From: Astrocystis sublimbata
Lineage: Eukaryota > Ascomycota > Sordariomycetes > Xylariales > Xylariaceae
Length of the DNA stretch: 64,000 nt
Assembly (NCBI GenBank): GCA_022453515.1
Contig: JAJNNY010000009.1
Location: 186,001-250,000, forward strand
Reading direction: 5' to 3'
Below the pieces are notes generated by a model. The model had not been told where the DNA came from and searched no databases. It saw only the letters and a program-made list of their open reading frames with translations. Below are positions 26,162 through 37,280 of the stretch, piece after piece. Every line of letters begins with the position of its first letter. Position 1 is the stretch's first letter. Position numbers and translations under genes: made by a program.

Positions 26162-27536
26162 TTATAGGGTATCCATCTTGTCCAGAATAGCGCGGGTGAA
26201 CTCGTGGGTGGTGGCGTCGCCGCCCATGTCGCGTGTGCGGTATTTGCTGTCCAATGTGTCAGTTGACAAGCGTCAAAATCACATACTGCAGTTAGAATCA
26301 AGACTTACCCATCACCGATGACGGCGTATATGGCCCGGGAGATGCGGTTCGCGTGGTCGTCAAGACCCAAGTGGCGCAGGAGCATGGTACCGGATAGGAG
26401 CAGAGCCGTGGGGTTGGCCTGGTCCTTGCCCTTAATATCGAGACCAACGTGTCGGCAACCGGGCTCGAACAGAGCGACGTCCCGTCCCATGTTGCAGCCG
26501 GGGACGATACCGGGACCACCGACGAGGGCGGCGCCAATGTTGGACAGGATGCCACCGTACAGGTTAGGCATAACCATGACGTCAAACTGCTGGGGCTTCG
26601 AGACGGCCTGCATACTGGCGTTGTCGACAATCATGTCGTTACATTCGATTGTGGGGTAGTCGGCAGCAACGGCCTGGACAGTCTTACGGAAGAGACCGTC
26701 GGCCAGCTTCATGATGTTGGCCTTGTGGATGCAGGTGACCTTCTTGCGGTTGTTGGCGAGGGCAAAAGCAAAGGCGAACTTGGCGATGCGCTCCGACTTG
26801 GCCTGGGTGATGATCTTGAGGGACTCGACGACGCCGGGCACGCTCTGGTGCTCGAGGCCGCTGTACTCGCCCTCGGTGTTCTCTCGGATGATGACCAGGT
26901 CGACGTCCTTGTGGCGGGTGTTGTAGCCGGGGATGTTCTTGATCAGGCAGACGGAGGCGTAGATGTCGAGCTCCTGGCGCATGGCGACGTTGAAACTCTG
27001 GTGGCCGGAGCGGCTGATGGGGGTGTGTAGGATACCCTTGAGGCCGAGCTTGTTTCTCTTCAGGGAGGCGACGGACTCGCGGAAAACCTCCTCGGCACTG
27101 CCAGGAGCGCCGCTGTCGACACCAGAGGCATCGACCTGTTCCCAGTCGACGGGCACGCTGTCGGCCTTGAAGATGGTCTTGACGCTCTCGGCGACCTCGG
27201 CACCGATACCATCACCGGGGATGAGGGTGACGGTGTACTTGCTGCCGAACTTGGTGGGCTTGAAGAGGTCGGTCTCGACGGTAGCGAAGGATCGGGTGGC
27301 ATTTTGGAAGTGTGGTTGACGAGAAGCTGCTCGCGCAAAGCGCTGGGGTGCGAGGGACAAGAAGGGTCAGCTTGCTGGATTGCTGGGTGCAGGGCATGTA
27401 TGCGTGTGTCGTGTGTTGCACGTGGCATGTGGCATGTGAAAGCGCCGCGAGGGTTGGGGAGAGCAGTGGATGAAGATGATAAGGTTGCAGATCGGCAACG
27501 TACCTGAGCAGTTCTCACAGTGCTCCGTGACAGCAT
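26162..27536 (-). CDS. idh1: NAD-dependent isocitrate dehydrogenase subunit 1, mitochondrial
   Basis: Subunit of the mitochondrial NAD-IDH that oxidises isocitrate to 2-oxoglutarate in the TCA cycle. Three exons are modelled: 27536-27504, 27342-26309 and 26246-26162, giving 383 aa. Exon 1 encodes only 11 residues (MLSRSTVRTAQ). With the start of exon 2 it forms an Arg/Ser/Ala-rich presequence with no acid for about 35 residues. The fold is marked by VTLIPGDGIG, RENTEGEYSGLEH, HKANIMKLADGLF, VDNASMQAV and RHVGLDIKG. SVPGVVESLKIIT and the DIY in place of FGL variant of the catalytic subunit point to the regulatory Idh1 type, not Idh2. A CCAAT box lies about 80 nt upstream. Confidence 0.96.
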
Positions 27537-27616
27537 GTTGACTACTGCTGTGATCGGGGGACAGAGGACAGGCGGACGGGCGAGCGGGCGAAGGGATGTG
27601 TGTGGTCGAGGTTAGG

Positions 27617-27621
27617 ATTGG
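27617..27621 (-). promoter_or_regulatory. CCAAT box upstream of idh1
   Basis: CCAAT reads on the idh1 strand, about 80 nt before the start codon. Fungal respiratory genes are commonly controlled by the CCAAT-binding HAP complex, so a role is plausible. A 5-mer alone is weak evidence. Confidence 0.4.
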
Positions 27622-28286
27622 AGCTGGCTGTACGAGAGGGAAAAAAAGAAGAATTGACGATGCAAAGCTGCAAATGGCGCAAAACATATGCGGTTTGAGC
27701 CAGTCGTTGTCTCGCTTGGTGGGCTGCAGGTTGCAAGGGTGGGTTTCTGGCACCCGTTACAAGTTACAAGTTACGCAAACTAACTCAGTTACAGCCTCTG
27801 TAACATAGGTACACCTACCAGGTAAGATAAAGTGCAAGCCGTGACATTCCGTCCTTGACTCCACTATTTCCATCCCACTGTAACCTTCCACCCGAGGCAT
27901 CATCGCGCCGCTTCGATGCACTGGCCATCATCACGGGCCAAGACGGAGCAACGTGAGACAAAGCTAACCCCGAGCCATAGATAATAATATGTAGCTGAGC
28001 CACATCCTGTTCAAACAATATCCATACTACAGTTCCATAAGGTTGTAAGTACAATGTTAGAGACTCAGGAGAGTAGTTGATCATTTAAACATCCATAGAA
28101 GGCTCAAGAGTTGGTGCGGTCATGATGATAGTATCAGTACCTAGGTCGGATAATATCAAATCATCCAGAGTCAGTCGCTATGCCAGTCAGCCTGCCATAT
28201 GTATGAAATTAAGTAAATCATTTACACATAAGTCTAATTAGTCCTTTGTTCAATCACGTAGTAACGAAGGCTATAAGCGATAGAAA

Positions 28287-28313
28287 AACCTATAAACTGC
28301 GTTTGAATAGGTT
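28287..28313. repeat. Short inverted repeat in AT-rich DNA
   Basis: AACCTAT pairs with ATAGGTT, and the inner AAAC pairs with GTTT around a three-base centre. The two sides are separated by only a two-base bulge. It could form a hairpin; it may equally be chance in AT-rich sequence. Confidence 0.6.
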
Positions 28314-28690
28314 CAAGTTTTATATAATCAGATTCCTTACTAGGTAAGTAAGTAGGTAGGTAGGAATAAATAGGATTTATAAGTTACCCTATTATATAAA
28401 GGTTGATGCAAATACAAGTGCTTCGTTGCAAAGAGCACTTGCAACTATTCTTTGTACTATGGGCCTGCATGGGAAAGTACGACTCGAGCCTTGAGAATGT
28501 GGAAGGCAGGACTTGAAGCTGGAGGTTTCTCCTGCTCCCGCATGAATACTAAGTACAAACGAGAACTCATGTCTCTACCTACACACACAACATGATCGTG
28601 AGAATAGCCTTGGCGGAGAACGAGACCGTTATCCCTACCAATAGTACACACTAGGCTATCATTATCATACCTTGTCACTCACCAGCAACA

Positions 28691-30057
28691 ATGTCCGCAG
28701 GAGCAGGCGGTCTCGTTATCAATCCCGGTCTCACGGCTGCTGTGGGCAGCATCACTGCCGCCACCAGCGCCTCTCGGCGCAGGAGGGAGTTGCTTCAGGC
28801 ATACTACGGGCGTGGTAATAACCCGGGAGATCCGGCACACGACACCGATAACAGCAATAGCTTCACCTCCTCCCGGACCACTAGTTACATGAACCACCTC
28901 CGAGGCCCGCCGTCCCCGGTTCGACACCCGGCAGCCGTCGGCGGCGGAGATAGTGTACACATCCATTACCAGAGCCACCATCGCCACTACGGCTCGCACA
29001 GCGAGAGCGAAGCCTACCCCTATCTGTATTCTCAGACCTATTCTCTATCGCCGGCAAACTCTGAGGTAGGATACCACGAAACGCCATGCGGGTGCTCGGA
29101 GTGTTACTGGAGGGACTTTGTGAGTTTACTCACGTTTCTATCTGTTCCATCTTCTGTTTTCATCCATCCAATGCCCCGAATTCTAACAGAACATCTTCCT
29201 CACCCAAGCTCAACAGCGACATCGAGAAGTACAAGCTCTCGCGCCAACAGCTGCGCGAGACCTACACGTGGAACCTCCGCGAGCTCGTGGCGCGGCACCG
29301 GCTCTCCGCCCGCCAGAAGACGCCGCAGGAGAAGGACACGGAGCTCGAGAAGCTGTACTAGTACTACGTGGGCCGCGTGCGCGAGGTCTACGACAACCAC
29401 TGCCGGCACCACCGCATGCTGTTCCACAACGCCTGCATGCTGACCTGGGAGATGCCGCGGAAGATCACCCTGCCGGAGGAAGATGTGGAGGGTAAGAGTC
29501 CTCTCATATCGGGAGCGCCAACGCCGCCAAGTGGGAGCAGTGGGAGCAAGAGTCCCAAATTCCCGACCACGCCGGCGTCGACGCCCTTTTGGATGGGGCA
29601 GATGTGGATGGAGAGGGGTACCGATGGTGGTAGTGCAGACACTACAGTGGTAGCTGAAAACAAGAATCAGGGGAAAGGGAAGGAGGTCGTCAGGAGAAAG
29701 CCTGAAAATGCTGTTGCAGCACCCGCTGGAGGGAGTGTCGAGAGGAACAATAGCAACGAGGACAAGGGAAATGAAGAAGGCAAAGGCAGGAAAAGCAGCA
29801 AGGGCAAAGACAAGATCAAGGAGGATATGCCTGAACTCCCACCGAAGACGGCTACGTCTGCGTCTGCATCCACGTCTTCGCCTGTGTCGAAACCTCAGCT
29901 TAAACATCACTGGGCTCCCATGCAACAGCGTCTTCGACAATGGTGGCCGGCATTAGTCCGTGGCAAATCTTCAGATAAAACGGAACTGGCTGGACTAGTT
30001 ACTCCAGACGGCAGTGGCAGGCAACAGGCGAGAGGCGAGGAGGATTCGATGGTCTGA
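28691..30057 (+). CDS. Uncharacterised fungal protein, frame interrupted by in-frame TAG
   Basis: Two exons: 28691-29119 and 29209-30057, joined by an 89-nt intron whose acceptor is the AAG at 29206-29208. The resulting frame reads ...CGCSECYWRDF then LNSDIEKYKLSRQQ..., and is broken by TAG at 29359-29361, directly after LEKLY. The same frame stays open for 231 more codons. Without the stop the product would be 425 aa; as read it is 193 aa. The block around the stop (residues 144 to about 240) is helical and charged, rich in Arg/Glu and His/Cys, and keeps very high G/C at third positions on both sides of the TAG. The rest is a low-complexity Ser/Gly/Lys tail. I do not recognise the family. 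The break could be a sequencing error, a recent nonsense mutation or readthrough. Confidence 0.7.
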
Positions 30058-30570
30058 GATTAAAAGCATTTGCCGGAAATAGAATACACAGGTAGTTATT
30101 ATCAGTAGAACAAGGCAATGCTGCTGTTACCAGCCCGCATCGCCCCCAGTTAGACAGCATACGAAAAGAGGAAATGCTGTTACTGTATCATCTGATGTGA
30201 AATTCGATATGCAGCTTTCGTCACAGTCAGTAGGTCGCATGTCACGAGGACATGTAACCCACCTTTTTGCCCCTATATATACATGTATTGGTTCTTTTGA
30301 CATGTAGTAGTCGAACACACCAGTATGTACAGGATAGCCACCCATTGTACCCCTCGACGATTTCTTCCTCGTGGAGAAGAAACACACCCAGGGGTCATCT
30401 GGAAGTTTTTCAGCCGGTACGTCGCTATAAGAGGGGAAATCAACGGAACGAGGGAAAGCAAATCGAAGGTCATCGTCTACCCAATCATATGAGGATCCAG
30501 TGATGCCCATCTATACAGTAATCCCCATGTAGGTTTCCGCAGGAATTACAGTTTGCTATAGCAGCGTAAT
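30058..30570. other. Convergent 3' flanks; weak minus-strand ORF
   Basis: Between the uncharacterised gene and the kinase lies a 127-codon minus-strand frame (30510-30127), just downstream of the kinase stop. Its first 60 residues or so are protein-like (many aromatics, DDP and PSYSD motifs), but I know no relative. It may simply be kinase 3' UTR. Confidence 0.4.
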
Positions 30571-32723
30571 TCATTCGAGCTCCTCCTCGTCTAACGGCTC
30601 AACCCTGACGAGTATCTCTTCTAGCAAGCCCTCCAGAAAAGTACCCACGTCTTTGCCCATGCCAACCGGCTCGGCTTTGTCCAGCCGGTCAAGTTCCTTA
30701 CATACGTTCGCAAGTTTGTAGACATGCTTTCTGATCTTATCATGCGCAGCCTCAGCGCGCTGTCGTTGGGGGGTAATTACCCTCTCGTTACGGTACAGTT
30801 GTTGGAGCCGTATCTGTCTACGCTTCAAAGCCTCCTCTAAGGCTGGGAATATTACGTCGTTGAGAGCGTCCAGCTCGCCATTGGGGTTTGCCGGGGCCGG
30901 CGACGGGAAACTCTCGGGCGCAGGTGGTAATTGTCTGGGTTGCGCCTTGGTTGCGAAACCCGGCGAGCTGGGTACAGGTGATTGTGCCTGGTTCGTAACT
31001 TTCTGTAAAGCTTGCGAAGGCGGTCCGCGGAAGGGTGGGATATCGAGTTGCATCGCACCTATCTTAGGAAGTGGACGGGGCTGTTGAGCTTGTGTATATG
31101 ACGGTTGGAGTGGAGGGGATGCTTGATGATCTGAGATACTCATTATATTCAAATCTTGCTGTAGTTGCTCCTGTAGAGCTCTATCATAGTCGATCGATAA
31201 CATCGTAGGAGCGGCTGGCAACTGCTTCGTGGTAGGCCGTGGAGTGCTAGGATCATATGCATGCTTTGGCGGGGAGGGCGGGACATCGGCTTTTGAGGGC
31301 GAAGAAGGTGTGGCACCAGGGAGTGGCTTCCGCTGAGGGGAAGTTTGTCGCGAGGTTCCTAGCGATGAAGCATTGAGACCTTTGAGGGTATTTAAAATAG
31401 GAGGGTCGGCGAAGTCATGAGCGTGGACCTTGCTGGGAGACGTTGCTCTTGGGCTCTCGCCGTAGTCTCCTTCTAGGGGTCTTGAAGCCCGTACATTCCG
31501 GGCCGACTCGTCCAAGGCATTAAGTCCGGGTCGATGAACCAGACCACCCCTGTCGCCGACCATCCGGACGGTGCCGAAATCCCACATGTCCTCATTCACC
31601 GGGTTCTCCTGCACTGCTTCACCCCCGTCATCATAGTAGTCCTCATCATCTGACTTGTGCGTCGCACTCCACCGTTGGTGTCGCTCGATCAGCTCAGTGA
31701 GATAGGATGTCTTTTTGGCCTTGCGGATGAAGGGATGCTTCAGAAGGTCTTTGGCGGATGGTCGGTCTTTAGGATCGCGTTGCAAGCACACCTCGACGAA
31801 CTCCTTAAACGCTTTGGTAAAATTGCCTTCCAGTCTTGGCGGGGCATTCTTTGGGATGAGAAACAGCACCTTCATCGGGTGTATGTCGGCATACGGGGGC
31901 TCGCCATTCGCAAGCTCCAATGCAGTAATTCCCAGAGACCATATATCTGCCTTGTGGTCATAGCCAGACTGTTTGATTACCTCTGGCGCCATCCAGAAGG
32001 GAGTGCCCACAAACGTGTTCTTCTTGGTCATGGTAGCCGAGAGTTGCCCAGAAACGCCAAAGTCGGCCAACTTGACTTGTCCATTGGACCCAAGTAGGAT
32101 ATTGGCGGCTATAGTACGAATATGTTAGCGATGGCCGGGTCTCTTCAATGTAGTGGGGGGGAGAGCAGACCCTTGATGTCACGGTGGAGTTTCTTGTCTG
32201 CGTGTAAGTACTCCAGACCGAGAAGCAGCTCCCTGACGACGATGGCAATGTAATCTTCCCCAATGATGCCTGGCTTCATCAGGTCGGCGCAGCTACCGCC
32301 TGAACAGAACTCCATGACTATCCATAGCTCGGCCCCCTTCGCATAAGAGCCATAGTATTTGGTCACGTAAGGCGACTGTAGCTCGGACAGAATCGCAATT
32401 TCTTGTATAATATCCTCCACCTCGTCCTCGGCGCTTTCAATGTCGATAACCTTGATAGCTACGGCCTCGCCCGTCCGCTTCTCGACCCTGTGCGAGACAA
32501 GTTAGCGACTCCAACCTATCTGCGCGAGTTGGGATTCCCTGATAAGCAACGCACGCACCCTTTGAAGACTTTACCAAAGCTACCGCCTCCTGTATGAATA
32601 TGGCGTCAGCAAACCTCGCCGTTCCGCCACGACAATTGGACCCTAACCAATGCAGTATTCCTTGGTATAGAGAAGCTCGGGGTCCAAGGCCTCATTACAG
32701 TCGTCATAGTTGCGTTCCGTCAT
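30571..32723 (-). CDS. Ste20-family germinal-centre kinase (GCKIII, MST3/YSK1-like)
   Basis: Serine/threonine kinase of the fungal GCKIII group (relatives include Neurospora SID-1, POD-6 and MST-1), which act in septation and polarity networks. Four exons: 32723-32648, 32589-32559 (31 nt), 32487-32171 and 32108-30571, giving 653 aa. The kinase domain spans about residues 18-270. It has the Gly loop IGGGSFGKVFKG (split over exons 1 and 2), VAIKVID, HRDIKAANILL, the DFG of LADFGVSGQL and the activation segment TFVGTPFWMAPEVI, typical of Ste20 kinases. A long Pro/Ser-rich region follows. The last 110 residues or so are a helical block (FPALEEALKRRQIRLQQLYRN... ) that fits the C-terminal dimerisation region of the group. 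Which of the fungal paralogues it is cannot be told from sequence reading alone. Confidence 0.93.
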
Positions 32724-35478
32724 CTTGGTATCGAAGTCGTCAAGTCGTTATACGTTATACGTTATCGATTTCGCGCGCGCTGTGAGGCCGGGCTAGGAAG
32801 CCCGCTGCACACAATTCGCTGGAGGTTCCAAAGCCCAGCAATGGAACGCCTGGGCGTTCGTCCAAGCTCAAGACCAGGCGAGTCGTAAGCGGCCCAGGCC
32901 AAAGGACAGGCCGGTACACAACGGTCCACGTTATGAATGGACTTCCGATTTCTCGGGTACGGGCCCCGGACTCTGTTCTCTCGGGAAGGTGACAGGGATT
33001 ATCGACTATCGAGTCTATTCAGGTCGCAAAGAAAGGCCCAGGTGGGCGGAGGGAGTGTCTGGTGAATGGAGGGACGAAGCATGTAGCAGGTCGTAGGTCG
33101 CAGGTCGCATAGAGCTTGTGCCTTCTGGGGAGAAGAGTAGAGATAGCAAAGCTGAGAGCGGCGGTAAGCTAGCTAGCTGTATCTTGTGTAAGGTCGCATG
33201 AATGTGACAAGCTCTATGCATATGCAGGGAAAATGAGGAGGACGAAGCTCGAATAAGGACGCTCCCGAGTTGATGTCAATGCGAACAGCAGCCCAGAACA
33301 GGGAGCCGCACATCAAGATGCGGGACAAGCAGATGCAGGAGAGGTAATGTACGAGGAGGGAAAGACAAGGCAGGGCCGGACCAGTCGTCGAGGTTGCATG
33401 CATGCGTGTGCATGTGGTTTGTTGATATATCGGAGAAGGAAAACAGTAACTCGGTGCAAGTAAATAATAGCCTCTTCAAGGATCCTTGCCTTACCCCATC
33501 ACCTCAGGTACCGTCCTACCTTGGGCTGCCTACGGTGCCGCCTAATCCTAGGGCAGGTACATGTAGGTAGGTACCTATACTCGTCAATGGCCAGTCAATT
33601 GGGCATGGGCATGGGCAGGCAAAAGCTGGAAGTAACCTTAGCTAAAGTCAGTAATGGACACGCAGGCTGGCAGGGTGAATGAATACATGCCACCTGCGCC
33701 TGCAGATAGGTGGTAGCGTGGGGTTCGTTGCGGCGGGCGCCAGCCAAGCTAGCTAATCGATTGGCCGGAATGCGGTGTGAGATTGGATCTTCCAAACAAC
33801 AATGTCCTGGAAGGTGGGGTAGAGTTTGGGGCTGGCGTGCGTGTACGTATACTTACTTGCTGTCTTTGCGCACTCACTACCTTGCGCTACCTGCGCTACC
33901 TACATATGTACCTCATTTCCTCGAGGCGCTTACACGTGTCATGCCGGCTGCTGGGCATGCGTGTGCTCTCTCTCATATGCGCACTACTATTATATACCGA
34001 AGCGACGTGTATTATGTTCACGCGCAAAATGACGATTCACAACTACCTAGATATTTCAAGGTTGTCTGTACAGGTGCCTACCTACCTATGAAGACTTACT
34101 GCCCGTGTTATGAGGTACTTACAGGTATGCACTACCTGATGAAACTCGGCACTGGCTGGGCTGAACACAGGCTGATAGGGCAACCAAAATACCAGGCCAC
34201 CAGCTTAGGTAGATTGGGCGGGAAGTGGATAAGATAACGTGGGGTTCTATAAATATCCGAACCGTGCTCACATTGGCCAAGGGCACCGAGGAGAAAGTAA
34301 GTAAACAAAACATTACCATCCCGTCCACTCCCGTCATAACCTTTGGCAGATGGTTTCAGGCCTCTTAAAGCTTGTATTTCCATAACCCTAGACAGAACCC
34401 TGCCAGGCTGGCTATCTTGGGAGCCTGTCATCTGTCATCCCGTATGGCTTGCCCAGGGATTCTGCCAGGGACAATAAAATTTGATCTGATCTGCCATTCC
34501 GTATGTGATGTATCATATGATATTGACTTATTATTATGTACTAAGGCTGATGTGAGTAACGTTCGATATCGTGGATTACAGATAAGGTTCTAGCGTTGCT
34601 TGAGTAACCAACTTTGAAACCCATCGCAGATTGAGTGGCTGTGAAGCAATTAGTTGTCTGTCATAGCGTCGCAAAAGAACATCTTGTCCAAACGTACGGC
34701 TCACGCATGAGTACGATTGGTACATTGTTAGTGAATTCCGATCGGGTAAGCGCGTATATGTTAGATTGACGATTGACGATGTGCTAGATGATTTCTGATT
34801 CACCGATATCCACACTCAGCAAGTAGCCCGAACCTTCAATCAAATGAGATCTAGCCGTGGTCCTGGGATGATGAAGTTTGCGCAATTCGATGTGTGCAGG
34901 TGCAATAGATTGCTCACTCGACCAACAATTTCCAAGAACACAGTTCGTTGGCGAAACTGTCACCTGAAACGACGACTCCCACATGCAAACAAGTAGTTCA
35001 TCTGCGTTTCCCTAGCAGACTGTGGGAAGCTATAATAGTATAATCTAGCCGTTCTTGATCTAATTTGTCAACAACACTGCTTGATCGCTACTGTTTTCGC
35101 GTTGATGTGTCAACGGTAGCTGGCCCGACACACGTCACACTGAATCAGAAAGTGACATCAGCGTTACCGAGTCGGATCTGATTGAAGGGAAATCATATAG
35201 CCTAAACAAACCCCAAGTCTCGATCGGGTGGGGGATTGTCCCAGCACGCCTCCGCTCTGCGAGGAAATGGCTTTCGTGTCTTGGGGCCAGTCCGACTTGG
35301 AGAGGTTGGAGATGGCTCCAATGGGATCAAAGTTCTCGGTTGAACCCGAAGTCCATGCCTCACCCGGGTGAGATGAGCGCTGACATTCACTCACTCACAA
35401 CAACACGTTGAAATTCGGACCAGAGCAGATACTTGGTTATCTTTAATGAAATAAAACGACCAGTCACTCAGCAGTATC
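32724..35478. other. Divergent intergenic region, kinase and dehydrogenase promoters
   Basis: No gene is recognised. CCTAGGTA-type motifs occur near 33530-33580, 34050 and 34078. The open frames around 33710-34240 are made of low-complexity translations and are probably spurious. Confidence 0.55.
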
Positions 35479-36606
35479 ATGTCTACTGCCACGGATCCCA
35501 GTATACGATATGGCTTCATAGGAGTTGGTGTGATGGGATGGGGGATGGCGATGAACCTGAGGGAGAAGATCCCAAAGGAAGCGCAGATGAAAATCTGTGA
35601 GATATCAGAAAGTCGCAGGAACAGCTTCGTTCAGGAGGTCCAAGGTAAAGGAGTCGTCAATATTGCAAATAGTCCTAAGGAGGTAGCGGAACAATCGGTA
35701 AGTAGGCGATCATAAATAATTACTGGCTACCCCGCGTGGTGCTCCGACTGTGGCATTTTATCCTATTCCGGCCTACAGCGCTCATCAGCCGTCTATCAGG
35801 ATGTTGTCATTACAATGCTCCCACGAGATGAACACGTGCGAGACGGTGCGTATTTCCAACATGTCTCTTCGCATCGTGCTCTCGATAATTGGCTTATCAG
35901 GTGAATCACTACAGTCTTCACGAACCCGGACACTGGCTTGCTGCTAGCTATCCCGAGGGAGACGCCTGTCCACTTTATAGATTGCTCAACAATCACAACG
36001 ACCACAAGTGTCGAAATTGGCAAACTAGTATCCGAATCTAAGGTTGGGACGTTTATCGACGCACCTGTCAGCGGCGGGCCGAATGGCGCAAATTCCGGAA
36101 CCTTGGCTATGATGGTGGGAGGCAGCGAGGAGGACTGGCAGTGGGCGGAGCCAATACTCCGAATGTTAGGGAAAAATGTCTTCTACTGCGGTCCGCCGGG
36201 GGCAGGATTAGCCACCAAGCAGATCAACAATTATCTCAGCTCGGTCTGCACAGTCGGCGTGTGCGAAGCCATGAATATGGGTGTCAAATACGGGCTCGAC
36301 CCCAAGAAGCTAGCGGACGTTATCAATGTCAGCAGTGGACGATGCTACAACAGCTTGGACCAGAATCCCGTCAAGGGAGTCACCCCTGGAGCGGCCAGCG
36401 AAAAAGATTTCGTGGGCGGCTTCAGTGTCGAGCTCTGTAAGGGTGTCCTTGATATGGGAGTCGCACTGGGAAAGCAGGTTGGTGCACAATCAATCCTGAG
36501 CGATCGAATAGTCGCCATCTATGATAAAGCTCTGAAGGACGAGCGAACTCGTGGGAAGGATTCTCGCAGCATCTATCGGTTTTTCGAAGACGACGATGTC
36601 CTATAA
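35479..36606 (+). CDS. 3-hydroxyisobutyrate dehydrogenase-like beta-hydroxyacid dehydrogenase
   Basis: Three exons: 35479-35697, 35800-35845 (46 nt) and 35915-36606, giving 318 aa, the family length. The N-terminal Rossmann motif GFIGVGVMGWGMAMNL binds NAD(P). DVVITMLPRDEHV, DAPVSGGPNGANSGTLAMMVGG and GPPGAGLATKQINNYL follow in the order usual for this family; the lysine of ATKQINNYL is the catalytic base. The C-terminal helices include KDFVGGFSVELCKGVLDMG. The classical enzyme of this family oxidises 3-hydroxyisobutyrate in valine breakdown in mitochondria. Here the protein begins MSTATDPSIRYGF without a mitochondrial presequence, so a cytosolic enzyme with another small hydroxyacid substrate is equally possible. 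Exon 2 was placed by phase and by continuity of the protein. Confidence 0.93.
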
Positions 36607-37280
36607 ACATCGAATAAGTAATGAACCCTGTCACTCACTCACTGCTTACTTCTCGAGTCAAGTCCTCGTAAGGGTCAGGTGTCAGTTATATATTTTCTAA
36701 AGTGCGAGAAGATTTGGACTGTTGCATTGAAACTTTCTTGTTGAAAGACATTATTACTGAACATGTATGGCGTAATGGCGTGCGAAAGCCCAGTGAGACT
36801 TGACTCAATATTAATTGACCAGTAAATATCTGCTTACGTTGGCTTGATAGCAGAACTGATAGTTAAGTCACCGGCATCACCTCAAGAGCTTCTCTATTTT
36901 CTAAGTTATGTGACTTGATTGATATTACCAATACAAGTATTACGCATGATATGGACGATACTAAGTCCAGTGATGTGCTAGAGTCAGAGGTTCAATATAT
37001 TCGAACATATTTATTAGATAGGCTGAAATAGATAAGTCTAGCTTAAGCCAGGAGTTCGGAGCAAATCTAACCCGGTGGCTTGACCAACACTGGCGTTCGA
37101 GGCCTTCTTGAGCACTGGGTTATGTTTGTAATAGCAACTATCAACACATAATCTCATAAATTCACTTTTGCGAATCTCACCGAGGGAGCGAGGCAGATAA
37201 GAAAATAGGACAATGATGGCTTTATCTATTCGATCTGCGCCATTTCTACCCCAGGTGAGAATGACACAGCATGTTAGTTC
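36607..37280. other. AT-rich intergenic region
   Basis: No gene was recognised. The 36840-37040 part is AT-rich. It lies between the hydroxyacid dehydrogenase and the oxidase relic. Confidence 0.6.

Larger units (their letters stand above)
27537..28690. other. Divergent promoter region of idh1 and the uncharacterised gene
   Basis: No gene is seen. The idh1-proximal part is GC-rich with pyrimidine tracts. The stretch at about 28180-28430 is distinctly AT-rich and holds a 27-base inverted repeat at 28287-28313. Confidence 0.6.

Noticed and set aside
26449..27030. 193-codon plus-strand frame antisense to idh1
   Set aside because: It mirrors the G/C-ending codons of idh1, and its translation is a monotonous Val/Gly/Asp/Leu series. 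This is a shadow of the real gene.
29354..29384. Hypothetical intron that would remove the TAG at 29359
   Set aside because: The only GT..AG pair nearby gives a 31-nt intron, below the usual fungal minimum, and would delete the protein-like YYVGRV stretch.
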